The notes under the pieces are model-generated. The model was not told the DNA's origin and did not search any database. It was given only the letters and a program-made list of their open reading frames with translations. Position numbers and translations under genes: made by a program. From Bugulina stolonifera (lineage: Eukaryota; Bryozoa; Gymnolaemata; Cheilostomatida; Bugulidae): a DNA stretch of 64,000 nt. This document shows, in pieces, positions 1 to 13,196 of the stretch (position 1 is the stretch's first letter; each line of letters starts with the position of its first letter). Location of the stretch: positions 23,126,429-23,190,428 of the forward strand of contig OW285187.1 of NCBI GenBank assembly GCA_935421135.1, read 5' to 3'.

Positions 1-48
1 ACAGTCTCTGGCGATGCTCTCTATTATATTATTATATTCTGGTTGTAG

Positions 49-491
49 ATGTTCAGGAGACTTCATGGTGCCTATGTGAGTGTTGTATATAACCCATTCT
101 ACTCTAGTGGAGATGCTATCGTTTCCAGGTGAGTTGCCCCCCCCCCGTTTTAACTGATCATTTCTACTCACTTCATGGTTCAATATAGTACAACGAGACA
201 CTAAATAAATGTTTATAAATAATAATCATTTGATTCGATATTTGATTGGATTCTATTTTAATCGTTAATTAAGCAATTAAAAATATGCTTCAAAATGGTA
301 AGATGCAGAGTCAGCATGAGTAATAGCTTGTCTAATCGAGGGGCAGAACCCAGTGGGCAGACATGGGGGTGTTATTCATTAGGGAAGGATAAGGGAAAAG
401 CTAACTGCAGGTTTTCAGATCTCAATACTCAATTTTATGTTATTGTAGATCATTTAATTCTACTGTCTCTGGCATACTGGTAGAAGATTGA
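49..491 (+). CDS. TRAPPC2L: TRAPP complex subunit 2-like, last two exons (5' partial)
   Basis: TRAPPC2L is a small longin-fold subunit of the TRAPP vesicle-tethering complexes that act in ER-Golgi traffic. Two exons are visible: 49-128 (after an AG acceptor at 47-48, ending at a GTGAGT donor) and 449-491 (after TTATTGTAG, ending in TGA). The spliced frame reads MFRRLHGAYVSVVYNPFY, then SSGDAIVSRSFNSTVSGILV, then ED and stop. This matches the C-terminal end of human TRAPPC2L as recalled (MFRKLHNSY..CNPFYNPGD..SRAFDNMV), including the NPFY block and final helix. The tail is slightly shorter than in human. The upstream exons lie before the window. Family assignment is confident; the exact splice points were read by eye. 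Confidence 0.85.
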
Positions 492-1074
492 TGAGACAAC
501 TCACTGGTATCAATGGTGACTTGAACACTATTCATCTACACAAAATATTACATATTACTCTCATCTGTGAAGAAAGAAGGTGATTATTAAATATTTCCTT
601 AAACATATGATTTATTTATTTATGCAAGTATAGTAGTCAGCATGGAAATTGTCTGTTGCCTTGGTAAGGCTAGGTAGGTTTTATACAGTATTATATTGTA
701 TAGCGAATGTTACTCATTTACATTCTGCACTACATGTACTCAGTATGTAGTAATCATGTTCACCATTGAAAAACAATGAATTGTTTGCATATTACCATTT
801 TTGTTCATAGAAAATAGAGCTAAAATATAATATCATGGCTATCATTTTTTTAATAAAATAAAATAATTACATGTGTGTCACTACCTTTCATATAACTGCA
901 ATACTACAAACTGGAACTATATCTATTGTCGCATTATTTTATAGATTCTTACTAAATTCTAAAAAATAAAGTAATTTTCGATACAGGAACACTTTAACCA
1001 AAAGTTAATTGCTATGTAACAAAGGATGACCATTTTAACAATGAACATCATATCTAAGGTCTATTTAGTTGGTA
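492..1074. other. intergenic, convergent 3' ends
   Basis: AT-rich sequence between the 3' ends of TRAPPC2L (+) and the LRR/pseudo-trypsin gene (-). It must hold both 3' UTRs. An AATAAA-rich run near 850-865 could serve the plus-strand gene. No coding signal was seen. Confidence 0.5.
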
Positions 1075-4000
1075 TCATATAATATGCTTGAGGGCCCAAC
1101 GCTCGTCTTGTCCCATTACATGCTCAAACCAATTTACGTGTAAAAATAATGGTATCTGTTTGTGAATGATTACTTTACCCAATTTAGTCTTCCGTGATTT
1201 GCTAATAGTGAGTCCAGACAAGCCCCAATCCGAATCACTTATACCATACCTAACATACAAAGGACTGTGTAGTATGTTATACCTCACAGTATTTGTGTTG
1301 ATGAACTTGGAGCAGATAAATTTTCCAGATGCACAGAGTTTTGGCGCTAACTTTACTCTTCTGAGTGCAACCGTTGCAGATAATGCCAACTTCCTGTCAT
1401 TCACTGATACCATTCCAATCTTGAAGTTATGTATCGAGTTTGTCAAGTCATTGTGAGACATGATACAAGGGGACTCTGCATAGGCTATGGAACCTGTATA
1501 CCTTGGTGGCAGCGGTCTTAACTGAATAACTGCAATATCATATCTGCTGTCTATTCTACCATTGTACTCTGGGTGTACATGGGCCTTCATCATCACCCTG
1601 TATCGATGTCTGGGTGTTGATTCGATTCTTTTTGAATGCCCGATGATTATTTTGTGTTTGTACCATGATTTAGAATCTACTTGATCTGCGATACAGCTCG
1701 CTGCAACCGTCACCCAATTCTCATCTAATCGCACTCCATTACATACAACCGCGTTTGTTTGTTCGTTAACCAAACTGACGTGCCAATTGGCCAGCAACTT
1801 CTTTCCTCTGGAATATATGTGTTAACAACACTTGAGTTTTGAAGTGAATGAAAACACAAAACAGAAGCAGTAAAGACGGTACTTAGTGTTACATGTATAT
1901 GTTGTATTAGTTAAATATTTCTTTTGCCCCTTGGCACAACACTCAAATTTAATTGAAAAATAACTTGAGCTTTACTAATAGTGGAATCAAAAGATTTTTC
2001 GACTTGATATTTTCTGCTGTTACTATTATGATAAGAGTATGTATACCTGTAAGTTCGGTTGTTTCTGTTAAGCTGGTCACATAAGAGTTTGGGCATGGCT
2101 GGTAGTGGTCCTATTGGCATGTCTGCAGGAGAAATTACAGTGGTTGGTCTGGTCTGTAAAACCTCCTTCATGGTTGTCTTTATAGCGGGTAGTTTAGTAG
2201 GTGAAACTGATGGTGTGTGGGTTGTTGGAGTGATAGGTACACCATTACATAGGTAGTCTATGTTCAGCTTGAAAATCTATAGAACATATGCAGTTAACGC
2301 AATGCAAACCTGAAGCAGTTATTCACATGTACATGTATAGTTACAAACATAGGTATTTAAAGGAAGTTGTCTGTTCCTTTCTCTTGCAGCACCTACAGTA
2401 TATTCATATTTTATACAATGTGTAACTTATCTTGCATTTTATAAGCTACTGGTAACTTTCTAGCCTAAAATAAATTATACTAAAATAGACATTTTCATTG
2501 TGATCAGCAAAAATCTAATACCTCTATGTCAGCAAGATGACTTGGTGAGTGACATTTCACGGCTTCCTCACGTTGATATGATGTCATTTGAATGACTTCA
2601 GGTCTTGTCAGCCAAGCTAGTTGGCAATTGCATCTCCATGGATTTCCAGAAAGGTGTATTTGTCCCTCTGCGAAACATAGGTGATATATTCATATATCCT
2701 GTACACTAATACATGAATAGGCCTCAGTAGGTGATATATTTATACGCATATGCATGTACATTGTGCATATAAACATAGGTGATATATACATACTCATCTC
2801 AGCTAACCACTTACTGTATAACACTACATTATTCACAAAACAAAATGATGTAGTGTATCCATAACCTTTCTAATTTTCAAAATAATTTACAGATTACCAT
2901 TGGTAAGTGAGCTGAGAACGTCTTCTTCTAAGCTGGTCAACTGATTGTCAGTAAGGTCAAGGTTAAACAGCGCTGCTGGTACACGAAATATTGCTGTCGG
3001 TGACACTTCGACAAGGTTGTTTTTGGATAAGTCTAAATACCGTAGATTATACATTGGGGTAAACCATGACATATCTGCCCAGTCTAACAGATTCTGTGCT
3101 AATGACACTTGTCTTACGTTAGTTAATGGGCCAAACACTTTAACCCCAACACTTCTAATCCGGTTGTTATGTAGAAGTATGTCTACCAACTGTTCAAGTC
3201 CATCAAAAACTCCTGTCTGTAGGTTTTGCAGTCTATTATTTGAAAGATGTAGCTTCACCAATGACCGTTGTCTTCTGAATGTTCCTTCGTGTACGGCTTC
3301 GATCTGGTTTTGCTCTAGATCTAGTGACAACAGATTGGTCGTCTGGGTAAACGCATGTTTGTCCACAGTCTTTATCTGATTGTTACTCAACCCTAAATAC
3401 TTCAGGAATGGTACTCCTGTGAATGTCAGTTCATTGACATCTTCTATAAAATTATTGTCTAAATACAGCCATCCCAATTGTGATAAGCTTGGTACTGATG
3501 AAATAGCGAATGCTCCATCTTCTATTTCTTTTATCCTATTGTTGTGAAGATAAATTTGTCGCAAGTTTTGCATGTTTTGGAATGTATTAGATCCAATACG
3601 GGTGATACCATTATGAGATAAATCTAGTTTTGTCAAGTTTCCCACGTTGTCTAATCCAATATTGCGGATATCGTTAACAAGGTTGTTGTCGCTTAAATCC
3701 AATTTACTCAGACGTTGCAATCCATTGAATGCCTCCCCAGTTATGTGTTCAATCTTGTTACTAGAGGCTAACAGTTCTCTCAGGTTCCCTAAAAGCTGGA
3801 AGGTGCCATCCTGAAGGCTAACAATGTGATTACTGCTGATATTAAACACCCTCAGGTTATGCAGGCCTGTGAACATTGCAGAATCTAGTAATGCAATTCT
3901 ATTTCCAGCTAAATTAAGATAATCCAAGTTCATTAGCTGCTTGAAATCACCAGAGCTCATCGTTTCGATGTCATTGTCTGCCAAGTTTAACCAGCTGAGT

Positions 4001-7000
4001 CGAACGTTGAGTTCCAACCACACAGGATCATATCGTTTTAGCTTGTTTGATGCTAAGTTTAATTTCTGTAACTGCTGAAGACTGAAGAATGTTGACCCAT
4101 CTACTACACCGATCTCATTGAATGACAGATCCAGTTCCTTCAGACCGATTGTATCCATGAAATCTGACCAATAGAGTTCCTGTAATCTGTTGTGGGAGAG
4201 TCGAAGTGTTTTTAGTGCCGGGAGTTCTGTAGATGATAAGTGTGTGAGAAACTCCAATCGGTTATCAGATAAATCAATCACCTGGAGATCTAACAGTCCT
4301 ACAAAGAATATCATGATCTATAAGTTATTAGTATTCATCTTTCAACAAAATTGCTACAGTATTTTTGGGAACCGATTACAACACGCACGTTTAAACTGGC
4401 ACTTGTATTGTTAAATACAGTGCACTTGGTGTACTTTTTCATATTAACATTGCTGTTAAAAAAAAGGAAGAACTTGACTGGAGAATTTGATGAGAGGAAA
4501 ATGAGATTAGAATTGGTTACATTGCCAAAATTACTCCACTCGTTGAATTATATCATCCGTAAACATTTGTACACTCCATAACTACATCCATTCACATGCA
4601 CATGGCATATAATACATTATACAATCATGTAGTTGTAGCTTGTAACTAATATCACATAATTTTGTGGGATGCCCAGGGCGCTGTGAATACAAGCAGCAAA
4701 GAAATACTACTACAACATTGATTAGTAAAAATAGACTAGGAAGGCTATTCATCGCTATGTGATTATATGATATCCTAGTCTTAGACACAGCATGGTCTCT
4801 GTTCTGCAAAGATAAGGCAGTGAAATAGTATGTAGGCATAATATAGCATGTAGCCCTAATGTGTATGTAGTTGTGTACAGCATATCAGGCCATCAAAAAG
4901 TATGTAATAGTGAATTTTTTACTCACCATCAAAAGCATTGGGAGGTAAAATCTGAAGAGAATTCCCTTTCAAGGAAACACTTTTAAGAGAGGGTGTCCTC
5001 TTTAGCATTTGTGCTGAAAAACTCTGAAATAATAACATTAAACCTAATAGTACACATGAATTGGTAAACTACAAAGTATATATTCAGTAATTCGTGTGCA
5101 GCACCAATTTGTGTAGCAGTACCAATTTCTTGCACACTTTTTTAGAAGGTACATACAAAGACTCTAGTATTATGTACATGTAATTCTTGCTGTCTTTTGC
5201 AGCTTGAAAACTCAGGCTCAGACTAGTAGACACATGTTTTGCTACATATAACATACAGTATTACCAAGGTGTACTACTGGGGATGTCTCTGAGCTGATGA
5301 GATAGTACGTTGTAATGTAGGTTGAGTATTCAGAGTTTTGCATAAGAATTCACCTTTATATTGTTGCCTTCTATAGCCAAGTACTGTAACTGAACATTCT
5401 TCGTCAAATCAACGCTGTCTAGATTGAGCAGTTGGTCATCATCCTCTGCGGCTTCCATTTTAATATATTTATCCCAGTCAGCATGTCCTCCTTTGAGGTT
5501 CCTGTCAACTTGCAGTTTTCTTCGATCTCCATAGATCAGAAGTTTTTTAACATCTGCATGTAAAAATGTTACATAAACCGAAAAAATTTGATGTTCAAGG
5601 CATGCTGTATTACAAAACATAATATATAGTTATATACCTATATACAAATACATGTACGGCATGCATATACAATCATAGGGACGAAAAATCAGGTGGTACA
5701 TGATGTACCTCCATTGTCAACCCTGATTACAACCATATGCAACTACACTATCAGAACTCAATACGCTTTCCTAGACACAACCTGGTCACATCAAAGTATA
5801 GTAATTTACTTTTGCATTTTTATCTTTCTATTGAATAAATAGTGCCATTATATCACACATAGAATCACCGGCTAGTGCTGATTCTATTTGTATAAATTCT
5901 ACACACCAGAGTTCACAATATTATAATAGAATCGTGCAGTTTTGTTTGGAAAGGATAGCTAAGCCACACCATGTGCAGAAGATGAGCGTCAGAATAGCTC
6001 ATTAAGGTATCAAATTGACGTTTCCCCATAGCCTGTGAGTCTGGTAAACTGAGTTGGCTTATACAATCCCACTCTCAAGTAACACTTTTCACTCTTATTT
6101 ACTTCCAACGGAAACATAACTGCTGATGCATCAGAAAAAGAAAATCTGGTGAAATTGGAACCTATCCATAGCGGATTATGAATTACTATGCTTGCACCTC
6201 AAGGCAATTAAGGTCCCATTGTTCCAGTCAATTCATACAAGAAAATTATTAGCTGATTGTAACCCTAGATTTTAACTGACAACGGAACTGTGCAGCAAAT
6301 ACTAGGTGGCTAAAAACTGTAGTACAGAAATATATGTTGTGCAAGATGTTTGTTGTGGATGCAGCAGTTGAATTAATGGCTTGTAATTAATGGTTTCCCT
6401 AAAAACTATCTTCTATGGTGTTTGGTACTGAAACAATTTTAGAAAAAGACTTCTTGGTTAGGCTGCATTGCAATATTATGTTGTTTCTGGTCCACATCAG
6501 GCTATGTCAACCCAGGTCATTATACCAATACAATGATGGCTGCCCTGCCCGTAATAGACAGCACAGAGTACGAGGAATCTGACATAATGAACTTACCGGC
6601 AGGTACTTCTGTTGGCATCTTGGTAAGGCCTACGCACAGCATGGACTTGTAGGATATCGGTGATGTGTTTAACATTGTGCTTCTATGACGGTTCCCAGTG
6701 AGCATCCACTGTAGCCTTGAAACAGAAAAGTTTCATCAAGTTCACAAAATCAGCTAGTTCAGTTATACTAGCGAGAAAGTGGTACAAAACATACATGTAG
6801 CTCTAAGTTGCATATAGGTAGGTGGGATTTTGGCTAAATATGATAGACAGAGGTCTTTTTTAAAGGCTCAGCAGTTGGAGTTGCTTCCTCTCTTACATAT
6901 TAGGATGACACTCCACATACAATTTGTGTTTTATAGGATTATATGTATGTGCAGGTTAAACCCACACAATATACTTAGTATATAAAACACTGTGTATATG

Positions 7001-7199
7001 TTAGGGCTATTGCCATCTGTGGTCAGGAGTAAGTGTACCTGTAGGCTGACTGCTGATTCATCCAGGTCTGCACTTTACTTCGGCCTGGTGTGTGGTAACA
7101 CCTACATTTCTCTGGGCATGCACTAGCTAATACTAGCAGCAATTCCATCAGTACACTCCAAAGTACTACTCTTTTGATAGTTTTATATAGAATAACCAT
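1075..7199 (-). CDS. secreted leucine-rich repeat protein with C-terminal pseudo-trypsin (S1) domain
   Basis: Eight exons, transcribed leftward: 7039-7199, 6597-6715, 5354-5553, 4927-5023, 2898-4298, 2522-2667, 2047-2267, 1075-1807. All phases agree, giving about 1025 residues. Residues 1-27 form a signal peptide (MVILYKTIKRVVLW..LASA). An LRRNT cap follows (CPEKCRC.. and GLTKMPTEVPADV), then about 21 LRRs of roughly 24 residues, nineteen of them in the 1.4-kb exon. Next come an LRRCT cap (NPWRCNCQLAWL, later Cys pairs), a Pro/Thr-rich linker and an S1-fold domain from about residue 782. The S1 domain keeps WHVSL, HPEY and DIAVIQL (catalytic Asp, about 872). The His position reads AASC instead of AAHC (about 819), and GDSGG is replaced by DSDWGLSGL (about 973-981). 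No C-terminal membrane anchor is seen. It is probably a binding protein, not a protease. I know no named orthologue. Confidence 0.8.
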
Positions 7200-10100
7200 T
7201 TTGTCACACCTTCAATCATCTACATGTACACATGGAGTACGTGAGACCATAACATGAAATGCAGTACTTTGATATTTGATTCTCTCATAAAACTCTTTTG
7301 CTAGCCTTTGTATAATTACACAATGTACATAAGTGTGGCTATATTTAGGTGTAGCAGCTAAAGAACACTATATTTCCAAACTCTGACTTTGGATCATTAG
7401 AAAGATAGGCGGACATCTCAGGTAATTTCCTGCATGCATCTCTAATTTATGTTACTTTCTTAGTTTGAATTTCAATTATACGTAACAGTATAATCAGGAA
7501 AGTTTTATACATATAAAAGTTAATACGAAAGGTGTAAAATGGTACATCATATCAATGGCAATCCCGTGATACACTGCTTGTAGTCAATTTATACTCTATG
7601 CAGCATTTAACTTTAATAAATTTGCCGAATTACAATGCAATCATCATACTCCACTATTATTTATGTTCAACATGGATACTTATCTGTAAAGTCAGAGTGT
7701 TACAGCTATAAAATTCTTCTCAGTAAACCTGACAGCAAACCAACACAATGTCCAGAAATGCAAGTCACAACAATGTTTTACTCACGAACATACCTAGGAA
7801 TGTGTAGTGTTGAGTCCTCTATGTTTCCTTGCACCTTTGAAGTACTATAATAATATTATAGTCTACATTGAGTAGGGATACATTTACACCTTCACTTGTT
7901 CAGTGCTGGTTAGAGTTGGTCAGCAGGCGAGATGTTAGTATCTGAATTATCCGTAGACACAACTAGCTACATCAATAGTTTTTTTTATAAGAACAGTGAT
8001 ATCGCTCCTTGTGTTCTTCACTAGATCTCACCCTAATGGCAACTCATACATTTAAAATGAACACATTGTAAGTGTTCCAATTTTGTGCAACTAAAGATGA
8101 CTGCACTGGATTCTCTATAATAAGTAGAAACATTATCTCTATGATCAGGTAATTGGCAGCGTAACTGTGCAGCGTGAGCTGTGTATTTATTCATGTAAAT
8201 AATACACACATTGTTTACATTGTCAAAGGGAGCAGTTATATCAATTATGTGATAATATAAACAAAAAACTGCCAACTTAATTTTACACCTCTTATCAAAG
8301 CTGTCAACTTTATATAAAGTGTGGCAACAGCATTCATTGTCAAGTAACTTTACACATACACAGTATCATTTGCATTAGCTAGGCCTACCTGTTACAAAGA
8401 AATGCCATCTTAAAATGAAGAATCTAGTTGGTTGTTCTTAGTTCTATGAGCTTGTTCTGGTAGTTTATGATCTCCAGTTAAGTGGTAAGACTGACAGAAC
8501 AGGCAGAGCGACATATTCCTTAACCTACCTATGAATGTTACAGTATATTATTAATTCACTAGACTAAAATACTAGAATAGAGTGACCCTATTTATAGCTG
8601 GCCCCCTTATAGCAGATGAAACTAGTAAGTTGATGCAAGGTTTCATATGATAGTGTAGCATATCATGTATCAGGTTATAAGCTCATCATAGATAAGAGTA
8701 TAACAAGCCTAGTGGGATATTTATTGCTGGGTGGCCAGTAAGTTTAAATTCCACAGCTAATTAACATGGTCTATTATAAGCTTGAAGACTTCCACATACT
8801 GTTTTACAAATTGTATTCCTTTAGCATAGCAATTGGGGTATATTTTTGAGTGAATGCTGCCATCTACATGTGCATGTATGTGTAATTAACATACAACATG
8901 CGCTGCCAGTATTGTAAGTTGGAAACACAAATTATGGATGTTGGAAGAAATTTGAGCTATGAAAACTTTCAAATATAATTTGCTATAGACTACTCGATTT
9001 ATTTAGGAGATTATAAGATATGTTATACCATTATCATCTACACTCATAACTCTTGTTCTAGTAGTCAGCATATTCATGTGTATTTGCAGTACAATTTGAT
9101 TTCTAAACTTATAGATATTCATCCTACAAATGTACCTTACTATTTATCCTAACTAAATGTTGTATATAAGAACAGTCAGTTGCTGGCGTTATTAATATCA
9201 GTCTGAACTTCTGGGCCCATTTAAAAATCGAGAATGTTTATAGATGCAGAAAGGTGGCTTCTTATTATGTGCTTTGGAGTAAATTCAGATTTAGAAACAA
9301 TAATGCAACATTTCTAGGCCTATCATGTGTTTATGGGATGCAAAAGGAGATGTATATCAGTTTATATCAGCTTGGAGAATGTATGTACATGGGTTGATGC
9401 AATCACAAAATTTACATCTACATGTACATATACCTATAAAATACAGCATGTTAATCTGAAATAGAGCTCTATTAAATATGTTCATAAAATTAAATACAAC
9501 TCTGCATGTCTCATGTATAATGTGTGGTCTGAGTTTTGAAAAGTCAAAAATTGGAAATTGCTACAAGTACTGCTGTGCTTTATTTTTAGATGTTCTCTGC
9601 TACACTATGTTGCCAGCATGGTGGAAATACCAACCTATATCCCAGCATGGATTCTTACTTATTATATTTCTGCTCTATTTCGTCTGGCTGGACATAGACC
9701 TACTACACTGGGAAGAATAATAGTAAAAGTTTTGAAGTTGTCTTCTTTTATTTTATAATCTTGCCTTAGAGTTATCTTTTCTCGTCTTATAGAGAGGATA
9801 ACTCTATATTTCTCTAGCATTGACACACAACCACAGGTCAAGGTCATCTAAACATCAACCAAGGAATTGTTGCCAAATTGAAAAGTCAAAGCGAAAGTAA
9901 GATGTAAGGAGTTAGTAAGGCATAAATAATGTAATGAATCGTATTGTACTGTATGATATTGCTATTAAAACTAACACAGGTCACAGGAATTCAAGGTTAG
10001 CTTATTAACCAGTTAACTAGGTAACCATTGCAGGTTTTTATGAAGAGCTTAGTGCTTACCGCGTAAGTTTACAGTACAGCGAGTAGGGGTCACAGTAACA

Positions 10101-10344
10101 ATTACAAAAACAATAATCTAATGAATATATATATTAAAAGTAAATTGATTGAAACTTGTTAATGAATGAGCTTCAGTTGAAATATTGAATTTATTTCTAA
10201 GTTACCATCATAAATAGAAAATATAGTATAATTTATATTAATATTTATATTAATTATTTAATTATAGGCCTATCAGTCATTCAATGGGAAAGTCCTTATT
10301 TGTAGCTAACCAAATATCATCATCATGATCAATCATGTTATCAT
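7200..10344. other. intergenic, no gene recognised
   Basis: About 3.1 kb upstream of the LRR/pseudo-trypsin gene, whose promoter should lie at its left edge. Only short open frames occur, without family resemblance or paired splice signals. A hairpin built on AGAGTTATC lies near 9768-9806. A GAAGTTGTCTTCT motif lies at 9734-9746. Confidence 0.4.
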
Positions 10345-10944
10345 CAGAGATGTGTGCAAGTTTTATTTTGGAAACTCAAGTTTCCATGGCCAACTCTTAG
10401 TTGTGACTCTTCAAGTTACAAGTCAATTCTTTCAGTGACAGATCAAAACTTTCAAGTTACGAGTTAAATATTTACATGTCCCCAGAAACTCAAGTTTTTG
10501 TCAAGTTATTCAAGTTAACTACAAGCAAGTTTCAATTCAATTCTTTTCTTGTTTAACTCGAGTCTCTATATAGAGTTATTGGGTTATTGTTTAGCTTATG
10601 GTGAAATTTGGTTAGGAAATGGTGTTTAAAGTTCAAATTCCAAAGCAAAATGTCACAGTTTTACTGTAAAATGTGTTATAATTGTGGTTGTGGTTGGTGG
10701 TTATAACAATGGTTATTTCTATTCATTACAATTCACAGCTGCCCAATGAAAACTTGAGTTATTGAATATTTCAACATAGTGATGTGTGAGTTGAGAGTCT
10801 TTGATGATAGCCATAATTGAATTACAAGTCAAGTTACAAGTTTTTGACAGCTGTATATTCAAGTTACGAGTCTTTATAATGAGCCATAAAATGTTGCTTG
10901 AATAAACTCGAGTGAGAGTCTTTAACTCGAGTCTGGCATCTCTG
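10345..10944. mobile_element. hAT-type non-autonomous DNA transposon (600 bp)
   Basis: The element starts CAGAGATG and ends CATCTCTG, the CAGAG/CTCTG termini typical of hAT transposons. It is flanked by 8-bp near-identical duplications, GTTATCAT (10337-10344) and ATTATCAT (10945-10952). The interior is packed with CAAGTTA/ACTCAAG repeats and encodes no transposase. Relatives with the same ends occur at 32108-32364 and 53247-53333. Confidence 0.8.
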
Positions 10945-11749
10945 ATTATCATATTGCTATTATTGTTGTGCGCAGCTGGGTAGCTGAGGCGTAGCCGTAC
11001 AACAGCCGTACAGCATACAGGCCAGAGCCCAGAGTACAAGGGAGAGGGAGTCAGAACCGGCTGACCAAGCAGAGGGAGCTAGGAAGGAGCAAGTCCAACC
11101 GACAGCGTAAACACACGTCGACGAAATGAGCGACTTTACAGTTCCCCAGAGGTCAAAGTCATGCAAGACCCAGTTGTGTGGGTGCGACTTTTATAGCTAG
11201 GCTAGGGCTAGCAGAGGTGGTACCTACGACTGGTATGAGTCATGGGACTGTACCTGGGAATACCCGGCCAGAGGAGAGTGTTTGGCACTGTTAGCAGTAA
11301 ACCGGAAGATACTGTATGAGTTCAGTTCCATAAGATAAATTTATTGAACAACAACCTACAGACAGCTGAAATTAGAATGCAAATTTGTGCTCCTTATGCA
11401 TGAAATTTGGTTCCAGGCCGAGGTCGAAAGGTTAACCAGTACTATAAGTCGATCCCGGACCAAAAAAGGGGTCCGAGTTACAATCGGGCCGAAAAGGTCT
11501 CAGATTACAAGCGTAATAAAATGTATAGCTACATGTATATATCGGTGTAGCAAAGACGTAAGCGTACATGTCAAAGACAGATACATACTTGCAAAAATAT
11601 TCCCTGGTGAAAATCAAGAAGTTGTAACATTTGATTGATGTGGGATGGATGGAGAGGTTATGCAGTTTGGGCTGAGAGTTTGGGCTGAGCACCTAAATCT
11701 TAGTTAGGAATGAATGATTCTGCTGCGGATTCATCATTGGTAAAACATG

Positions 11750-12210
11750 GGAGGGCAAAATGACTCACGAGGATCTCTTCAAAGTCACTGGCTCCGGACC
11801 TCTGTCATCCAGACTAAGGTTTTTCCGTCTACGCTGGGCTGGATATGTGAATAGAATGCCTCAACACAGAGGCCCCCGGCTGCTTCTACATGGAGTGTTA
11901 GAGGAGGGGACCTGACAAACCGGAAGACCTCAACTCTGGTTTAAAGATGTCATCAAACGTGACCTCAAAGACTTTGATATTGAACCTACATTCTCGACTA
12001 CCCTGTCCAGGGACTGGCCCAGCTGAAGGTTCAAGCTACATGCTGGCCGTCTCTATGACACCAACCATAACCTGAAGAAACTGGAAGAGAAATGCCTAAG
12101 GCGTCACAGATGAGAGAAGAAGCCAAGCATTGTCACTCGTGACAGAAGCATGCCAACACTGCAATACTGCAGACTCTGGGAGACTTGGCACGTAGGCCTT
12201 CCAGCGTCTG
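11750..12210 (+). mobile_element. LINE (non-LTR retrotransposon) 3' coding remnant
   Basis: One plus-strand frame reads RFFRLRWAGYVNRMPQHRGP, then RLLLHGVLEEGT, a stop, QTGRPQLWFKDVIKRDLKDF. This is the motif typical of the C-terminal end of LINE polyproteins (LRWxGHVxRM, LLxGxLxxGxRxxGRP, KDxxKRDLK). The frame is broken by at least two stops, so the copy is dead. No 5' part was recognised. Confidence 0.7.
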
Positions 12211-13196
12211 TGAATCTCATCCAAAGCTTTATCTTATGGCCGAGTTATAATTATGCTGCCCAACTAGGGACAACCAGAAGTTCTTGATACACCAAGTCTA
12301 TTTATTTACCACAATGATTACTCATTTAAATTATGTCAAGTAAAATAGCATAATTTATATATAGACCTATATTTTGTATTTAATGAATTAAATTAACGGC
12401 TTTATACATATCTTGTTGCAATTATATAATTTATCTATAGTCTATTTTTGTTTTATTGAATTATAATTTTGAACAGAACTGTAACCAAGAGATGAGAAAT
12501 CCATGGAAAGTCATCCTACAACACGGGATAGGTCCAATAATTTACTAGAGCCAACTCTTTTTTTCAACCAACCAAATATAGGGAAGACAACTTCTTCGGT
12601 TTTGGTGAAGAGCACTTCTGCACCTATTTAGGTACACACCCAGTGCTACACCCAACTGTAGGAAGACTGAGTATGTTGAAAATTGAAACTTATCTAAAAT
12701 TATGCCATTGGATTAGTTTGAAATGGACGTAATGATAATGTAACTGGTACCAAGGTCAATCGGATCTGAAAAACATTTACTGACAGGGGACAAGACTACC
12801 AACTATGCACACTGATTAAGACTCTATAAGACCCACTAAAACCTTATTATTAGGTTTTGAAGAAGTCTTTGAAGACAGAAAAAACTATCCTCTTTACCAG
12901 TGCAACCTCAATGAGTCAATTCTATAGGAATCTGCAGATATGCCAGATAAGTGGAAGGCAATCTACCAAGCCTTCCACTGAAGTGGTCCATGTTTTGTGT
13001 CTAAGCTGGCGCTCTGGTGTGAATGAATTCATGATTGTACACTTACTTTCAAACAAATGCTTTGTTCTGTTACTGCAATCTTTGACACTAACATATGGTT
13101 GCTTCTGATCAGCACTTGCCCTAACATTCTCGTTCAGTTAAACTACATTCTTTCACTTTTTAGAGAAATGTATGGCCTTAACAACCTGTTCTTCTG

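Noticed and set aside
1166..1456. Plus-strand open frame inside the pseudo-trypsin exon
   Set aside because: It is antisense to a well-supported coding exon and shows no family resemblance.
2945..3379. 144-codon plus-strand frame within the LRR exon
   Set aside because: Shadow of the LRR coding frame on the opposite strand.
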